Counted from the first letter of the stretch, positions 41,571 to 51,505 are shown. The stretch: DNA of 64,000 bases from JBBKWH01 sp037968855 (GCA_037968855.1 JBBKWH010000084.1:1-64000), one strand, 5' to 3'. Notes: a model not told the origin generated them from the letters alone. Numbers and translations are program-made.

Positions 41571-42806
41571 TTAATGAAAGAACGGCAACATCAAGTGAAT
41601 CTGCAACTCACCGACCAACACGCCCAACACACCACCGACCACAATCAAAATCCATTCGTCCTCTTTAAAGGCCGGACGCAACATGCCTTCAAACTCTTCG
41701 GGAGTCAGCTGACGCATACGATCAATCAAGGTGTTGCGAATATCCATTGCATCTTCAGCGTAGGACTCTACATGGCGCATGGTTTCTGGCATTTTGGCCA
41801 TCAAGTTATCGGCAACCGCACTCTTCATATCAATATAGGTCTGTCCACCCACCGCATAGACCACCAATGGACGCGCAATACCGGCTTGTTCATCGACCAT
41901 TCGTTTAACATGACGATGCACCAACACCAGCACACGATCGGCCATCGGGCCACGAAACAACTCTTCCATCATGTTGGACGGCGTGAGCAATTGCTTGGAG
42001 ATCAGTTCGGCATAGTCCTTGGCAACTTCTTGCTGGCGCTTTAAGAATAAGCCTTGGAAGGTAAAACCCATGATCTTGGTAGGATGTTGTGGCCGAAACA
42101 TCATTTGCAAGGCCAGCCAATCACTAAAAAAGCCGACAAAGCCGCCAAACACCGGCAACATCCATGGCTGTTTAAACAACAGCCAAAACACCATTTGGAT
42201 CAAACCAATGGCAAAGCCAAAACCAAAACCAATATTGCGAAAGAAGTTAAATTCTTGGTGACCAACCTTACGAAAAATGTCATTTAGCAAGCGCTTGTCT
42301 TTGGTCAAATTACTAATGACCATGTGGCGAATATCAAAGTATTCGGTCACATTGCTTTGCACTTCGGCCATGATCGACGAGACCATAGCAGGTGCTTCGG
42401 CCTTGACCCGTCGAATGATTCTTTGGCGGGCAAACTCCGGCATCGCTTCCCATAAACCCGGCTGAAACTGCTGCGCCACGTCACGGGTAATGTCTTCGGC
42501 TGCCAATAGCATCGGCCCTTCGATCACTTGCGCAATCCGGCTTGGATCAAGACGAGCAAAAATCTCTTCTGGCTTGATCAGCTTGCTGGTCATCAAATCG
42601 ACCGCAATGGTGGCCATTTTTTCGGCTTTGCGCGGCACAATCCCTTGCCAACCCAAAAACGGCTTGATCCCCCAAAACTCAAGCGGCGCAAACATCATGT
42701 GCACCGCAATCACTTTGGTCACATAGCCAATTAAACCACTGATGACTGGAATCATCAGGTACAGCCAGATATTCGCCTGAAAATCGGCAATGATTGCACT
42801 CAGCAT
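41571..42806 (-). CDS. DUF445-family membrane protein
   Basis: Inner-membrane protein of 411 residues. It has N-terminal helices around IWLYLMIPVISGLIGYVTKVIAVHMMF, the conserved APLEFWGIKPFLGWQGIVPRKAEKMA, a repeat of that theme in FFSDWLALQMMFRP and a final helix in WILIVVGGVLGVLVGELQIHLMLP. DUF445 proteins are uncharacterised and usually have this two-part layout. The start at 42806 is chosen over 42836 because of a spaced AGGGA. It is directly followed by the lipase gene. Confidence 0.88.
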   Translation of the reverse strand: MLSAIIADFQANIWLYLMIPVISGLIGYVTKVIAVHMMFAPLEFWGIKPFLGWQGIVPRKAEKMATIAVDLMTSKLIKPEEIFARLDPSRIAQVIEGPMLLAAEDITRDVAQQFQPGLWEAMPEFARQRIIRRVKAEAPAMVSSIMAEVQSNVTEYFDIRHMVISNLTKDKRLLNDIFRKVGHQEFNFFRNIGFGFGFAIGLIQMVFWLLFKQPWMLPVFGGFVGFFSDWLALQMMFRPQHPTKIMGFTFQGLFLKRQQEVAKDYAELISKQLLTPSNMMEELFRGPMADRVLVLVHRHVKRMVDEQAGIARPLVVYAVGGQTYIDMKSAVADNLMAKMPETMRHVESYAEDAMDIRNTLIDRMRQLTPEEFEGMLRPAFKEDEWILIVVGGVLGVLVGELQIHLMLPFFH

Positions 42807-42960
42807 CAGTTGCGGTCCCTGTTTCTTGTTTCGCAAAAAAAAGCTTTGTCATCAAACGACATAAGCCCATACAACTGGCCACCATCATTCCTTGACTGGC
42901 CGGTACTCTTGTCCACCACACCCAGCAAATATGAATAAAAATTCATATTTTTCAGCGTAG

Positions 42961-42983
42961 AAAAAAGCCCGCGCTAGCGGGCC
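42961..42983 (-). terminator. Terminator of suhB
   Basis: GCCCGC pairs with GCGGGC around a four-base loop. Read on the minus strand the hairpin is followed by TTTTTTCT. Confidence 0.85.
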
Positions 42984-42989
42984 TTGATC

Positions 42990-43835
42990 TTATCGGGCTG
43001 AGTCTCCCCATGCAGGCACAACCGTCTGCATTAGTGGCTTGAGGACCTTCATGGAGCAGGCAATCACCTGACCATTGTCCATTGAGCTTTGGCCACCACG
43101 TGCATCCACCACAGTGCCACCCGCTTCACGCACCAACAACTCGCCTGCGGCAATATCCCAAGGCTTTAAGCCCAGTTCAAAAAAGCCATCAAAACGACCT
43201 GCTGCAACATAAGCCAGATCCAATGCAGCCGAACCTGTACGACGGATATTAGCGCCAGCCTTGGTCACAGCCAACAATGCTGCAAAGTGTTGCTCTGCAT
43301 GTGACACCACTTCGCCATTACGTGCCGTGCGATACGGATGCCCAACGGTCAAAAAGCTACCATCCAACGACACACGGTCGTTCTCGCTTAGGCGCAGACG
43401 ACGTTGATTCATAATCGCGCCTTGGCCTTTACTGGCCGAAAACATCTCGTCGCGGACAGGGTCATACACCACACCATGGTAGGTCACACCACGAAACTGT
43501 GCTGCAATCGAAATACAAAAGTGTGGCAAGCCATGCACAAAATTCTGCGTGCCATCGAGCGGGTCAATCACCCAGCACCAATCGGCGTCTTCGCCTTGGC
43601 CTTCTTGCATACCAAACTCTTCGCCCAAAAAGCTGTGCTTGGGATAGGCTTTTTTCAGCGTGGCAATCAACAGCTCTTCGGCATAACGATCCAGCGTTGT
43701 GACTGGGCCATCAATGCCGTCAATACCTTTGCTCGACACTTGCAAGTCAAGCTTGTGACGGTTTTGGTGGGCCTTTAACAGCTCCGCACCGACTTTTTCT
43801 GCAGCTTTCGCCGCCATTACGACCATCGGTTCCAT
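42990..43835 (-). CDS. suhB: Inositol monophosphatase family protein SuhB
   Basis: Mg2+-dependent phosphatase and Nus-factor-like protein for rRNA antitermination in related bacteria. 281 residues with FLGEEFG, the metal-binding WCWVIDPLDGTQNFVHG and the C-terminal pair FELGLKPWDIAAGELLVREAGG. All metal ligands of the DPLDGT motif and WDIAAG are present. Length (usually about 265) and start are consistent. The gene is monocistronic. Confidence 0.95.
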   Translation of the reverse strand: MEPMVVMAAKAAEKVGAELLKAHQNRHKLDLQVSSKGIDGIDGPVTTLDRYAEELLIATLKKAYPKHSFLGEEFGMQEGQGEDADWCWVIDPLDGTQNFVHGLPHFCISIAAQFRGVTYHGVVYDPVRDEMFSASKGQGAIMNQRRLRLSENDRVSLDGSFLTVGHPYRTARNGEVVSHAEQHFAALLAVTKAGANIRRTGSAALDLAYVAAGRFDGFFELGLKPWDIAAGELLVREAGGTVVDARGGQSSMDNGQVIACSMKVLKPLMQTVVPAWGDSAR

Positions 43836-43915
43836 TATTCACCCGCCATCAGGATCTACGAAAAAGGGCGCTATTCTAGCAAAAAACACCCGTCACCGCC
43901 TGTCTACTGTCGTAT

Positions 43916-45820
43916 TCAGGCCAAATTCATCCATGTTGCTACAGATTGGGCAATACCTGCCGCATCCAAACCACACTCAGCCAGCATTGCCGCATGCGCC
44001 GCATGCGGCAAAAACATATCGGGCAAGCCTAAATTCATGACTGGCACGGACAGGCTCATTTGGTTTAAGGCTTCATTGACTGCACTGCCCGCACCGGCCA
44101 TCACGGCATGCTCTTCGAGAGTCACTAAGGCAACACCCTGCACTGCCAACTGCCTTAAGCACGCGGTATCTAATGGCTTAATAAAGCGCATATTGATCAC
44201 TCGAACACCCAAAGCTGCGTTCGCTAATCGCTCAGCCGCTGCCAACGCGGGCATCACCAGACTACCAAAGGCCAATAACGCCACTTGATGCGGTGCGGCG
44301 GGCTGTAGGTGCAAGAGTGGCTCGGCCTGACCTAGTGGCAACACACTTAAGGTTTGATCAATATGACTGCCACAGCCTGTCCCGCGCGGATAACGCACCG
44401 CGGCTGGGCCTGCATGCAGATAAGCAGTGTGCAACATTTGTCGGCATTCGTTTTCGTCTTTTGGGGCCATTAAGACCAAATGCGGCAAGGTGCGCATAAA
44501 CGCATAGTCAAACGCCCCTGCATGGGTTGGCCCATCTTCACCGACCAACCCTGCGCGATCAATGCCAAAGGTAACATCCAAATTTTGCAACGCAATGTCA
44601 TGCACCAACTGATCATAGCCACGTTGCAAAAAGGTCGAGTAAATCGCCACCACTGGCTTAAGCCCTTCACAGGCCATTCCTGCGGCCAAGGTCAAAGCAT
44701 GTTGTTCGGCAATCGCCACATCAAAAAAACGCTCCGGATAATGCTGGGCAAAGCTCACCATGCCAGAGCCTTCACACATGGCGGGAGTAATTGCCAACAG
44801 GCGGTTATCTTGCGCGGCTTCATCGCAGAGCCACTGACCAAACACGTCTGAATATTTTTGTGGTTTGGGTGCGTCTATGGATAACGTCGAGGTCGTCTTG
44901 GTATGTGCCGATAATTTGCCAATCGCATGGTAGCCAATCGGATCAAGCTCAGCAGGCGCAAACCCTTTGCCTTTGGTGGTATAGACATGCAGCAAGCGCG
45001 GGCCTTTACGGTCTTTTAGCAGCGCTAACACGCGAACCAACTCTGGCAAATCATGCCCATCAAACGGGCCAAAATACTCAAAACCAATCGCTTTAAAGAT
45101 ATTTTCGGCACAATCTGGCGCGGCTTTACGCGCTTTAAATTGCATATCGGGTCGCGGCTGCATGATCGGCTCGCCAGCATCGCTAACACCGACCTGAAAA
45201 CCACTTTGCCACAGCGCAGCCAAATGCCGTGAGAAGCCACCAATACTGCACGAGATCGACATATCGTTGTCGTTGAGCACCACCAGCAGATCGGCTTGAT
45301 GATGGACCGCGTCGTTCATGGCTTCAAAGGCCATGCCAGCGGTCATTGCGCCATCGCCAATCACACAGGCCACACGACGGTTATCGTGCTGATAGCGTAA
45401 GGCCAGCGCCATGCCCAATGCCGCCGAAATCGACGTCGACGAATGACCTACGCCAAAGGTGTCAAACTCGGACTCTTCGCGGGTTGGAAATGCGGTCAAG
45501 CCATCTTGACTACGAATGCTGGTGAGTTGCTCGCGCCGTCCGGTCAGCGCTTTGTGGGCATAGGCTTGATGGCCGACATCCCAGACCAAACGATCACGCG
45601 GCGTATCTAAGGCGTGATGCAAAGCCACGGTCAGTTCGACCACGCCTAAGTTGGCACCAAAGTGTCCACCACTTTGGCCTGCGGCATACAAAAGATACAG
45701 CCGAAGTTGATCCGCCACTTGTTGGAGCTGTGGCACGGACAACGATTTCAATTGATCAGGATGATCAATGCCATCGAGCAACGGAGTAAGCGGACGAGTA
45801 ACAGGGATTTCGTGATGCAT
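43916..45820 (-). CDS. dxs: 1-deoxy-D-xylulose-5-phosphate synthase
   Basis: Thiamine-diphosphate enzyme that makes DXP for isoprenoid, thiamine and pyridoxal synthesis. 634 residues from the ATG at 45820 (AAGG seven bases upstream; the ATG at 45823 is equally possible). Motifs: WDVGHQAYAHKALTGR, VIGDGAMTAGMAFEAMN for the ThDP/metal site, DRAGLVGEDGPTHAG for the pyrimidine domain, and ALVTLEEHAVMAGAGS. Divergent from ribA. An upstream start would add unconserved residues. Confidence 0.96.
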   Translation of the reverse strand: MHHEIPVTRPLTPLLDGIDHPDQLKSLSVPQLQQVADQLRLYLLYAAGQSGGHFGANLGVVELTVALHHALDTPRDRLVWDVGHQAYAHKALTGRREQLTSIRSQDGLTAFPTREESEFDTFGVGHSSTSISAALGMALALRYQHDNRRVACVIGDGAMTAGMAFEAMNDAVHHQADLLVVLNDNDMSISCSIGGFSRHLAALWQSGFQVGVSDAGEPIMQPRPDMQFKARKAAPDCAENIFKAIGFEYFGPFDGHDLPELVRVLALLKDRKGPRLLHVYTTKGKGFAPAELDPIGYHAIGKLSAHTKTTSTLSIDAPKPQKYSDVFGQWLCDEAAQDNRLLAITPAMCEGSGMVSFAQHYPERFFDVAIAEQHALTLAAGMACEGLKPVVAIYSTFLQRGYDQLVHDIALQNLDVTFGIDRAGLVGEDGPTHAGAFDYAFMRTLPHLVLMAPKDENECRQMLHTAYLHAGPAAVRYPRGTGCGSHIDQTLSVLPLGQAEPLLHLQPAAPHQVALLAFGSLVMPALAAAERLANAALGVRVINMRFIKPLDTACLRQLAVQGVALVTLEEHAVMAGAGSAVNEALNQMSLSVPVMNLGLPDMFLPHAAHAAMLAECGLDAAGIAQSVATWMNLA

Positions 45821-46058
45821 CATGTGCCTTATAAGCCTGAGCTGACCTACAGCTTGGGGTACGGGGCCAATTGGCCGAGCGGCGCCCCCCGAAGGATGGA
45901 CAGGCCACACGGGTGAATCCTACCATTTGCCGCGCCCTTGGCCTAGCTCTTGGCGTTTGAGAGTCCTGTAAACGCACTGTTTAGCAAACGACACATGCGC
46001 AAGCAAGCATCTTGGGTATACTGTCCGCCTTCCTATTATGTGGTTTTTGGAGCGTGTG

Positions 46059-46646
46059 GTGCCCTTTGAATTCGTGGCCTCATCCAAACTGCCGACTCGT
46101 CACGGCGATTTTGACATCTCTGTGTTTGAAGACAGCGACACTGGCGAAGAACATGTCGCACTGTCGTTAGGCTTACCCAATACAGATCAACTCCCCGTTT
46201 TGGTACGCCTGCATTCTGAATGCTTAACCGGCGATGCCTTTGGCTCGTTGCGCTGTGATTGCGGCCCACAATTGGACGCAACGCTGGCGCTAATTCAGCA
46301 TACGGGTGTCGGTGCATTGCTGTATTTGCGCCAAGAAGGTCGTGGGATTGGTTTGCCTAACAAGATCCGTGCCTATGCCTTACAAGACCAAGGCCATGAC
46401 ACCTTGGATGCCAATTTAATGCTCGGCTTGCCTGCCGATGCACGCACCTACGAGATGTGCCAAACCATGCTGGCGCATTTGGGGATTCGGCAAGTCCGCC
46501 TGATCACCAACAATCCTGCCAAACGCGATGCACTAGAGCAGATGGGTGTGCATGTGGTCGAACGCGTGCCGCTACATGTGGGACTTAACCCACACAATAC
46601 CGGCTATCTGGCCACCAAGCGTACGCGTATGGGTCATATCGAGTAA
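46059..46646 (+). CDS. ribA: GTP cyclohydrolase II (RibA)
   Basis: First enzyme of riboflavin synthesis. I place the start at the GTG at 46059, where GGAG lies six bases upstream and the protein opens FEFVASSKLPTRHGDF like other RibA proteins; the earlier ATG at 46038 would add seven residues. It then has 195 residues. The zinc site is in CLTGDAFGSLRCDCG, the catalytic arginine stretch is QEGRGIGLPNKIRAYALQD, and NTGYLATKRTRMGH closes the protein. A candidate -10 (TATACT) lies at 46017-46022. Confidence 0.93.
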   Translation: MPFEFVASSKLPTRHGDFDISVFEDSDTGEEHVALSLGLPNTDQLPVLVRLHSECLTGDAFGSLRCDCGPQLDATLALIQHTGVGALLYLRQEGRGIGLPNKIRAYALQDQGHDTLDANLMLGLPADARTYEMCQTMLAHLGIRQVRLITNNPAKRDALEQMGVHVVERVPLHVGLNPHNTGYLATKRTRMGHIE

Positions 46647-46680
46647 GCGCTTTTTTTGCTGCCTGAACATAAACCAACCA

Positions 46681-46708
46681 CCAATCCCATATTTTTTTAT
46701 GGGATTGG
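46681..46708 (+). promoter_or_regulatory. Perfect 11-bp inverted repeat upstream of hemF, overlapping the -35 region
   Basis: CCAATCCCATA (46681-46691) and TATGGGATTGG (46698-46708) flank a T6 loop, followed two bases later by a -10-like TATGAT (46711-46716). The T run lies in the loop, so this is unlikely to work as an intrinsic terminator; an operator or a partial terminator for ribA are alternatives. Confidence 0.5.
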
Positions 46709-46754
46709 CGTATGATAGCGCGCAACGTCTAACCGTGCTGCTGTGGAGCTTGCG

Positions 46755-47690
46755 ATGTCTGATTTTCCTCAACACGCTGATATTGAGCGCGTCCGCGAAT
46801 TTTTGTTGGATTTACAAGATCGTATCTGTGCGGCATTAGAAGCCGAAGAGCATGCAGGCGGCGGAACAGCCCGCTTTGAGCCTGATCTTTGGCAACGTCC
46901 AGAAGGTGGTGGCGGTCGCTCCTGTGTGCTGCAAAACGGTACAGTGATCGAAAAAGGCGGCGTGATGTTTTCGCATATTCAAGTCAAGCACTTGCCTGCC
47001 TCGGCCACTGCCAGACACCCACAAATTGAAGGTGCAACCGCACAAGCACTCGGTTTGTCGTTGGTCATTCATCCCAAAAATCCGAACGTACCAACCTCAC
47101 ACGCCAATATTCGCTTATTTGTGGCCCATAAAGACGGCATGGACCCGATCTGGTGGATGGGGGGCGGTTTTGATTTAACCCCGTACTACCCTGTCGATGC
47201 CGACTGTGTGCATTGGCATACCGTCGCACGCGATTTGTGCGCGCCGTTTGGCGAGACGGTGTATGCCGATTACAAAAAATGGTGTGACGATTATTTTTAT
47301 CTCAAGCATCGCGATGAGCAGCGCGGCATTGGTGGGTTGTTTTACGACGACCTCAACGCATGGGGTTTTGAGCGTTGTTTTGAGTTTATGCAGGCCGTGG
47401 GTAATGGCTATCTGGCCGCTTATTTGCCGATTGTGCAACAGCGCCGGATACAAAGTTACAGTGAATCTCAACGTGAATTCCAACTGTATCGACGGGGTCG
47501 TTACGTGGAATATAACTTGGTCTATGATCGTGGCACGTTATTTGGTCTACAGACTGGCGGACGTATCGAATCGATTCTGGTCAGCCTGCCCAACTTGGTC
47601 AGCTGGCACTACCGACCAGAGTGGGCAGATGGCACACCTGAAGCACGATTAGCCGAGCATTATCTCAAGCCACGCGATTGGCTGGCTTGA
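46755..47690 (+). CDS. hemF: Oxygen-dependent coproporphyrinogen III oxidase
   Basis: Aerobic conversion of coproporphyrinogen III to protoporphyrinogen IX. 311 residues from the ATG at 46755 (GGAG seven bases upstream; a GTG four codons earlier is less good). Typical runs: EPDLWQRPEGGGGRSCVL, GVMFSHI, NPNVPTSHANIR, WWMGGGFDLTPYYPV and RGRYVEYNLVYDRGTLFGLQTGGR. aroE follows 25 bases later, as in many Pseudomonadales. Confidence 0.97.
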   Translation: MSDFPQHADIERVREFLLDLQDRICAALEAEEHAGGGTARFEPDLWQRPEGGGGRSCVLQNGTVIEKGGVMFSHIQVKHLPASATARHPQIEGATAQALGLSLVIHPKNPNVPTSHANIRLFVAHKDGMDPIWWMGGGFDLTPYYPVDADCVHWHTVARDLCAPFGETVYADYKKWCDDYFYLKHRDEQRGIGGLFYDDLNAWGFERCFEFMQAVGNGYLAAYLPIVQQRRIQSYSESQREFQLYRRGRYVEYNLVYDRGTLFGLQTGGRIESILVSLPNLVSWHYRPEWADGTPEARLAEHYLKPRDWLA

Positions 47691-47715
47691 TCACCAACAA
47701 GGATAGGCCTGCTGT

Positions 47716-48498
47716 ATGAAACACTTTGCTGTCATTGGCAACCCAATTGCGCATAGTCGCTCGCCAGATATCCATCGGGCCTTTGCCACACAAACGGGTG
47801 TTGCCTTGCAATACGAAAAACTGCTTGCACCCATGTCTGGCTTTAAATGCATGGTTGAAGCGTTTTTTGCTGGCGGCGGTGATGGCATGAACGTCACTGT
47901 GCCCTTTAAAGAAGATGCCTACTTGTTTGCCGAAGTGTTGACGGAGCGCGCGCAAGCCGCAGGTGCCGTCAATACGCTGTGGATGAAAGATGGCTTAATT
48001 CATGGTGACAACACTGACGGTGCAGGACTGGTCAATGCGATTAGCGATTTGGGCTGGTCTTTTGCTCAAGCACGCGTGCTGATTTTGGGTGCAGGTGGGG
48101 CCACGCGGGGGGTAATTTTGCCGCTCATCCAAGCCGGTGTACGTGAAATCATGATCGCCAACCGCACCGTCAGTCGTGCGCAGCAGTTAATCGAAGACAT
48201 GGCGGTGTTTGGTCATCAACAGCGACTCTCGGCCAGTAGCCTTTTATCGCTGTCGGGGCATTTTGATATCATCATTAATGCCACTTCCGCCAGCCTGTCT
48301 GGTGATGATCTGAATCTACCCAAAGACTTAAGCTTTGATTACGCGTATGAAATGGCATACGGCAAGCCCTCACACTTTTTAGACCAAGCGCGTGCGCGTG
48401 GTGCTGTTACCGCCGAAGGTATGGGCATGCTGGCGGGACAAGCAGCCGAATCGTTTTTGGTCTGGAATGGCGTCAAACCATCGACCGAAGGCTTTTGA
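47716..48498 (+). CDS. aroE: Shikimate dehydrogenase (NADP+)
   Basis: Reduces 3-dehydroshikimate in aromatic amino acid synthesis. 260 residues with the shikimate-binding N terminus (VIGNPIAHSRSPDIHRAFA), NVTVPFKEDAY with the catalytic Lys, NTDGAGLV, the NADP-binding VLILGAGGATRGVILPL, and EGMGMLAGQAAESFLVWNG. Lys in VPFKED and Asp in GDNTDGAG are present. Ends in a hairpin that overlaps the convergent methyltransferase. Confidence 0.96.
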   Translation: MKHFAVIGNPIAHSRSPDIHRAFATQTGVALQYEKLLAPMSGFKCMVEAFFAGGGDGMNVTVPFKEDAYLFAEVLTERAQAAGAVNTLWMKDGLIHGDNTDGAGLVNAISDLGWSFAQARVLILGAGGATRGVILPLIQAGVREIMIANRTVSRAQQLIEDMAVFGHQQRLSASSLLSLSGHFDIIINATSASLSGDDLNLPKDLSFDYAYEMAYGKPSHFLDQARARGAVTAEGMGMLAGQAAESFLVWNGVKPSTEGF

Positions 48499-48517
48499 TC
48501 GGCTAATGACGTCAGCG

Positions 48518-48543
48518 GTGGAGCATCTTGTTGGATGCTTCAC
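48518..48543. terminator. Convergent-gene hairpin after aroE
   Basis: GTGGAGCATC (48518-48527) pairs with GATGCTTCAC (48534-48543), 10 bp with one G-U pair and loop TTGTTG. It reaches into the last codons of the methyltransferase gene. T tracts are weak. Confidence 0.5.
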
Positions 48544-49304
48544 GCTTGTTTCTGATCTAGTGCACGCATGAGTTGGCTATGGCTGGGTCGAATCGGCTGA
48601 CGCGCCACAAAAAAAGCCAAATAACCAATCTGATATACCTCGACCTCGTCAAAATAGCGGGCCAAACCCGCCTGCAAACTATCTAAAGTATCGTTACGAT
48701 TATTAAAAAAACCGGCATCCAACCATTTCTGGCTGGCTTTTTGGGCAGTCGCCGACATCTCGGGATAAATACCCAACACCGTCGAACCAAACAAAATACC
48801 ATCACTACCCAATCGATCTGCCAAACGGCCAAATAACCCTATCCGCTCTTGATCACTGCCAGATAGGGCATGAAAAACCAAATTTATGCCAATAGAGGCA
48901 TAACGCGGCAACACGGGCCATTGTCGTTGCATAACATCCTGCACCACCACAGTAGGCTGATAACGCGATAAGCGCCGCCTTGCATGGGCCAACACATGTG
49001 GATTGCAATCCAATAAGGTCAAGGTTGGCGTGAGGGTGGGAAATACCCCGTGTTGTAACAAATACCCTGTCCCAACACCCACTTCTAAATGCCGATGGGA
49101 CAAATAAGTGCTGTATAACCGTAATAAATGCGGCGTCGGACAACGCCAGATCAACGTGACTGATAAGCGCATGATCAGCATGTCATAGGCTTCAAGCATT
49201 AACGGTGAATAGCCTTTTGCACTAGACGGTAGCTGATGTCGAGGTTGTAGCACAATATTCAGATCATCCTGATCCTGAGTATCCGTCATAGGTGACGCCC
49301 TCAT
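48540..49304 (-). CDS. Class I SAM-dependent methyltransferase
   Basis: Putative methyltransferase of 254 residues. The SAM-binding motif I is HLEVGVGTGYLL (Glu-x-Gly-x-Gly-x-Gly), followed by LLDCNPHVLAHARRRL. Motif IV-like residues are in SIGINLVFHALSGS. Start at 49304 is supported by AAGGAG eight bases upstream; the first 45 residues are polar and weakly conserved. Substrate unknown; it could methylate a small molecule or a protein. Confidence 0.8.
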   Translation of the reverse strand: MRASPMTDTQDQDDLNIVLQPRHQLPSSAKGYSPLMLEAYDMLIMRLSVTLIWRCPTPHLLRLYSTYLSHRHLEVGVGTGYLLQHGVFPTLTPTLTLLDCNPHVLAHARRRLSRYQPTVVVQDVMQRQWPVLPRYASIGINLVFHALSGSDQERIGLFGRLADRLGSDGILFGSTVLGIYPEMSATAQKASQKWLDAGFFNNRNDTLDSLQAGLARYFDEVEVYQIGYLAFFVARQPIRPSHSQLMRALDQKQA

Positions 49305-49453
49305 ACCTCTTACTCCTTGATGTCATAGCCTTGTTCATTTGCTGGTCTGACAGAGGTTTTTCTACGTTTAACCAATGTAGACCACGCCAACATCCCACAC
49401 AATGACGCTTGACCCGATATCCGATCACGTCATCCATCTGAGAGATTCATGAC

Positions 49454-51271
49454 ATGCCAGCATATAAAGCCCCGTTACGCGATACACGCTTTTTGATGAA
49501 TGAAGTTTTTGACTTCAAAACTCACTACACCAGCCTGTCCAACGGCGAAAATGTTGACAGCGAAACTGTCGACATGATTTTAGACGGTGTGGCTGACTTT
49601 TGTGAAAACGAATTGTCACCAATCTATCAATCTGGTGATGACGAAGGTTGTCATTTTGATAACGGCGTCGTTACCACGCCTAAAGGCTACAAAGAAGCCT
49701 ACGACAATTACGTTGCACTGGGCATGCAAAGCCTGTCTTACCCCGAAAAATTCGGTGGTCAAGGCATGCCAATGTCACTCAACTTGATCAAAAACGAAAT
49801 GATGGCCACCGCAAACTGGTCATTCACCATGTATCCGGGTTTGTCAGTTGGTTGCATGAACACCATCATGCAATACGGCGACGAAGCCCAACAAGACATG
49901 TATATGCCACCACTGGTCGAAGGCCGTTGGGGCGGTACCATGTGTTTGACCGAACCACAATGCGGTACTGACTTGGGTCAGGTCAAAACCCGTGTCGAGC
50001 CACAAGGCGATGGTACCTTTAAAATGTACGGCACCAAGATCTTCATCTCTAGCGGTGAGCATGATCTGACCGAAAACATCATCCACATCGTGTTGGCACG
50101 CCTCCCAGATGCGCCTAAAGGCACACGCGGGATTACCTTGTTCATCGTGCCAAAATTCTTGATTAACGAAGACGGTACACTAGGCGAGCGCAATGGCGTG
50201 GCCTGTGGTTCGCTTGAACACAAAATGGGTATCAAAGCCTCTGCCACTTGCGTCATGAACTTTGACGGCGCAACGGCATACCAAATCGGGCCAGACAACA
50301 AAGGTCTAGAGTGCATGTTCACCTTTATGAACACTGCGCGTATCGGTACTGCAATCCAAGGTATTGCCCACGCCGAACTGTCCTACCAAGGTGCCCTGCC
50401 ATACGCCAAAGATCGTATGTCGATGCGCGCCCTGTCTGGCAAAAAAGATCCGGACAAAGTGGCTGATGCGATCATTCATCATGCTGACGTTCGTCGTCTG
50501 CTGTTGACCCAAAAAGCAGTTGCCGAAGGTGGCCGCGCGATGATTTATTACGCCGCGACCCTTGCCGACAAAATGACCGATGGCGTACTCAAAGGCGACC
50601 AAGCCGAATACGACTTCTGGGACGACAAACTGGGCTTCTACACCCCAATCATGAAAGGCTTCCTGACTGAACTGGGCCTAGAAGCAGCTAACCTTGGTAT
50701 GCAAGTGTACGGCGGCCACGGCTACATCAAAGAGTGGGGCATGGAGCAAATCGCACGTGATGCGCGTATTGCGACGTTGTACGAAGGCACCACGGGTATC
50801 CAAGCACTTGACCTGTTGGGTCGTAAAGTCTTGCTCGGCACCAAAGGCAAGATCGTCCGTGACTACACCACCGAGATCCTAAAATTCTGTGGTAAGCATG
50901 CACGTAACAAGCAAATGCGTCGTTTTATCTGGGACTTGACCAAAATCTGCGCCCAGTGGAACACCTTGACCATTCGCTTAATGCTGATGGCTCGCAAAGA
51001 CCGTGACATCGTTTCGGCAGCATGTAACGATTTCTTGATGTACTCAGGCTACGCGATGATGGCGTACTTCTGGGCGCAAATGGCAGCCGTCGCTTTGGAC
51101 AAACTCGAAAACGGTGGCAACGATGCACCAGAGTTCTACAAAGCCAAAATCCAAACCGCCGAATTCTACTTTGACCGTCTGTTGCCACGTGCAAGCGGCC
51201 ATGCAGAATCGATGGTTAACCCATCTAAGTCATTGATGCAGATGGATGCAGAACACTTTGCATTCAACTAA
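49454..51271 (+). CDS. Acyl-CoA dehydrogenase (C-terminal extended, DmdC/FadE-like)
   Basis: Flavin-dependent alpha-beta dehydrogenation of an acyl-CoA. 605 residues, the large type with an N-terminal extra helical region and a C-terminal domain, as in 3-methylmercaptopropionyl-CoA dehydrogenase (DmdC) and related FadE-like enzymes. FAD-binding segments TMCLTEPQCGTDLG and KIFISSGEHDLTENIIHI are clear, YGGHGYIKEWGMEQIARDARI and YEGTTGIQALDLLGRK hold the catalytic Glu area. Codon use looks biased to common codons, suggesting high expression. It has a strong terminator. Substrate not decided; long-chain beta-oxidation is most likely. Confidence 0.93.
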   Translation: MPAYKAPLRDTRFLMNEVFDFKTHYTSLSNGENVDSETVDMILDGVADFCENELSPIYQSGDDEGCHFDNGVVTTPKGYKEAYDNYVALGMQSLSYPEKFGGQGMPMSLNLIKNEMMATANWSFTMYPGLSVGCMNTIMQYGDEAQQDMYMPPLVEGRWGGTMCLTEPQCGTDLGQVKTRVEPQGDGTFKMYGTKIFISSGEHDLTENIIHIVLARLPDAPKGTRGITLFIVPKFLINEDGTLGERNGVACGSLEHKMGIKASATCVMNFDGATAYQIGPDNKGLECMFTFMNTARIGTAIQGIAHAELSYQGALPYAKDRMSMRALSGKKDPDKVADAIIHHADVRRLLLTQKAVAEGGRAMIYYAATLADKMTDGVLKGDQAEYDFWDDKLGFYTPIMKGFLTELGLEAANLGMQVYGGHGYIKEWGMEQIARDARIATLYEGTTGIQALDLLGRKVLLGTKGKIVRDYTTEILKFCGKHARNKQMRRFIWDLTKICAQWNTLTIRLMLMARKDRDIVSAACNDFLMYSGYAMMAYFWAQMAAVALDKLENGGNDAPEFYKAKIQTAEFYFDRLLPRASGHAESMVNPSKSLMQMDAEHFAFN

Positions 51272-51306
51272 GTGCATGCTGGGCTAATCACTAGCCACAG
51301 ATGACT

Positions 51307-51334
51307 AAAAAAGAGGCTTCGGCCTCTTTTTTTT
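51307..51334 (+). terminator. Terminator of the acyl-CoA dehydrogenase gene
   Basis: AAAAAAGAGGC (51307-51317), UUCG-type tetraloop, GCCTCTTTTTTTT (51322-51334). Textbook intrinsic terminator. Confidence 0.95.
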
Positions 51335-51505
51335 GGTATTTTTTAAGCCATTACAGACCAAAAGTACGGATATTTTTCAAAAAAAAATCAGCTCCTATGC
51401 CTATTAGCGTGGCACTTTTTACTAGATGGGTTATGGTTAAAACAGGCTCAATTTATTGAGTTAAATAAATTTAATACTCAATCGACACTAGCACAAGATA
51501 CCACT

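Noticed and set aside
46681..46708. Intrinsic terminator after ribA
   Set aside because: The T run is in the loop rather than after the stem, so it does not fit the standard form; listed as a candidate operator instead.
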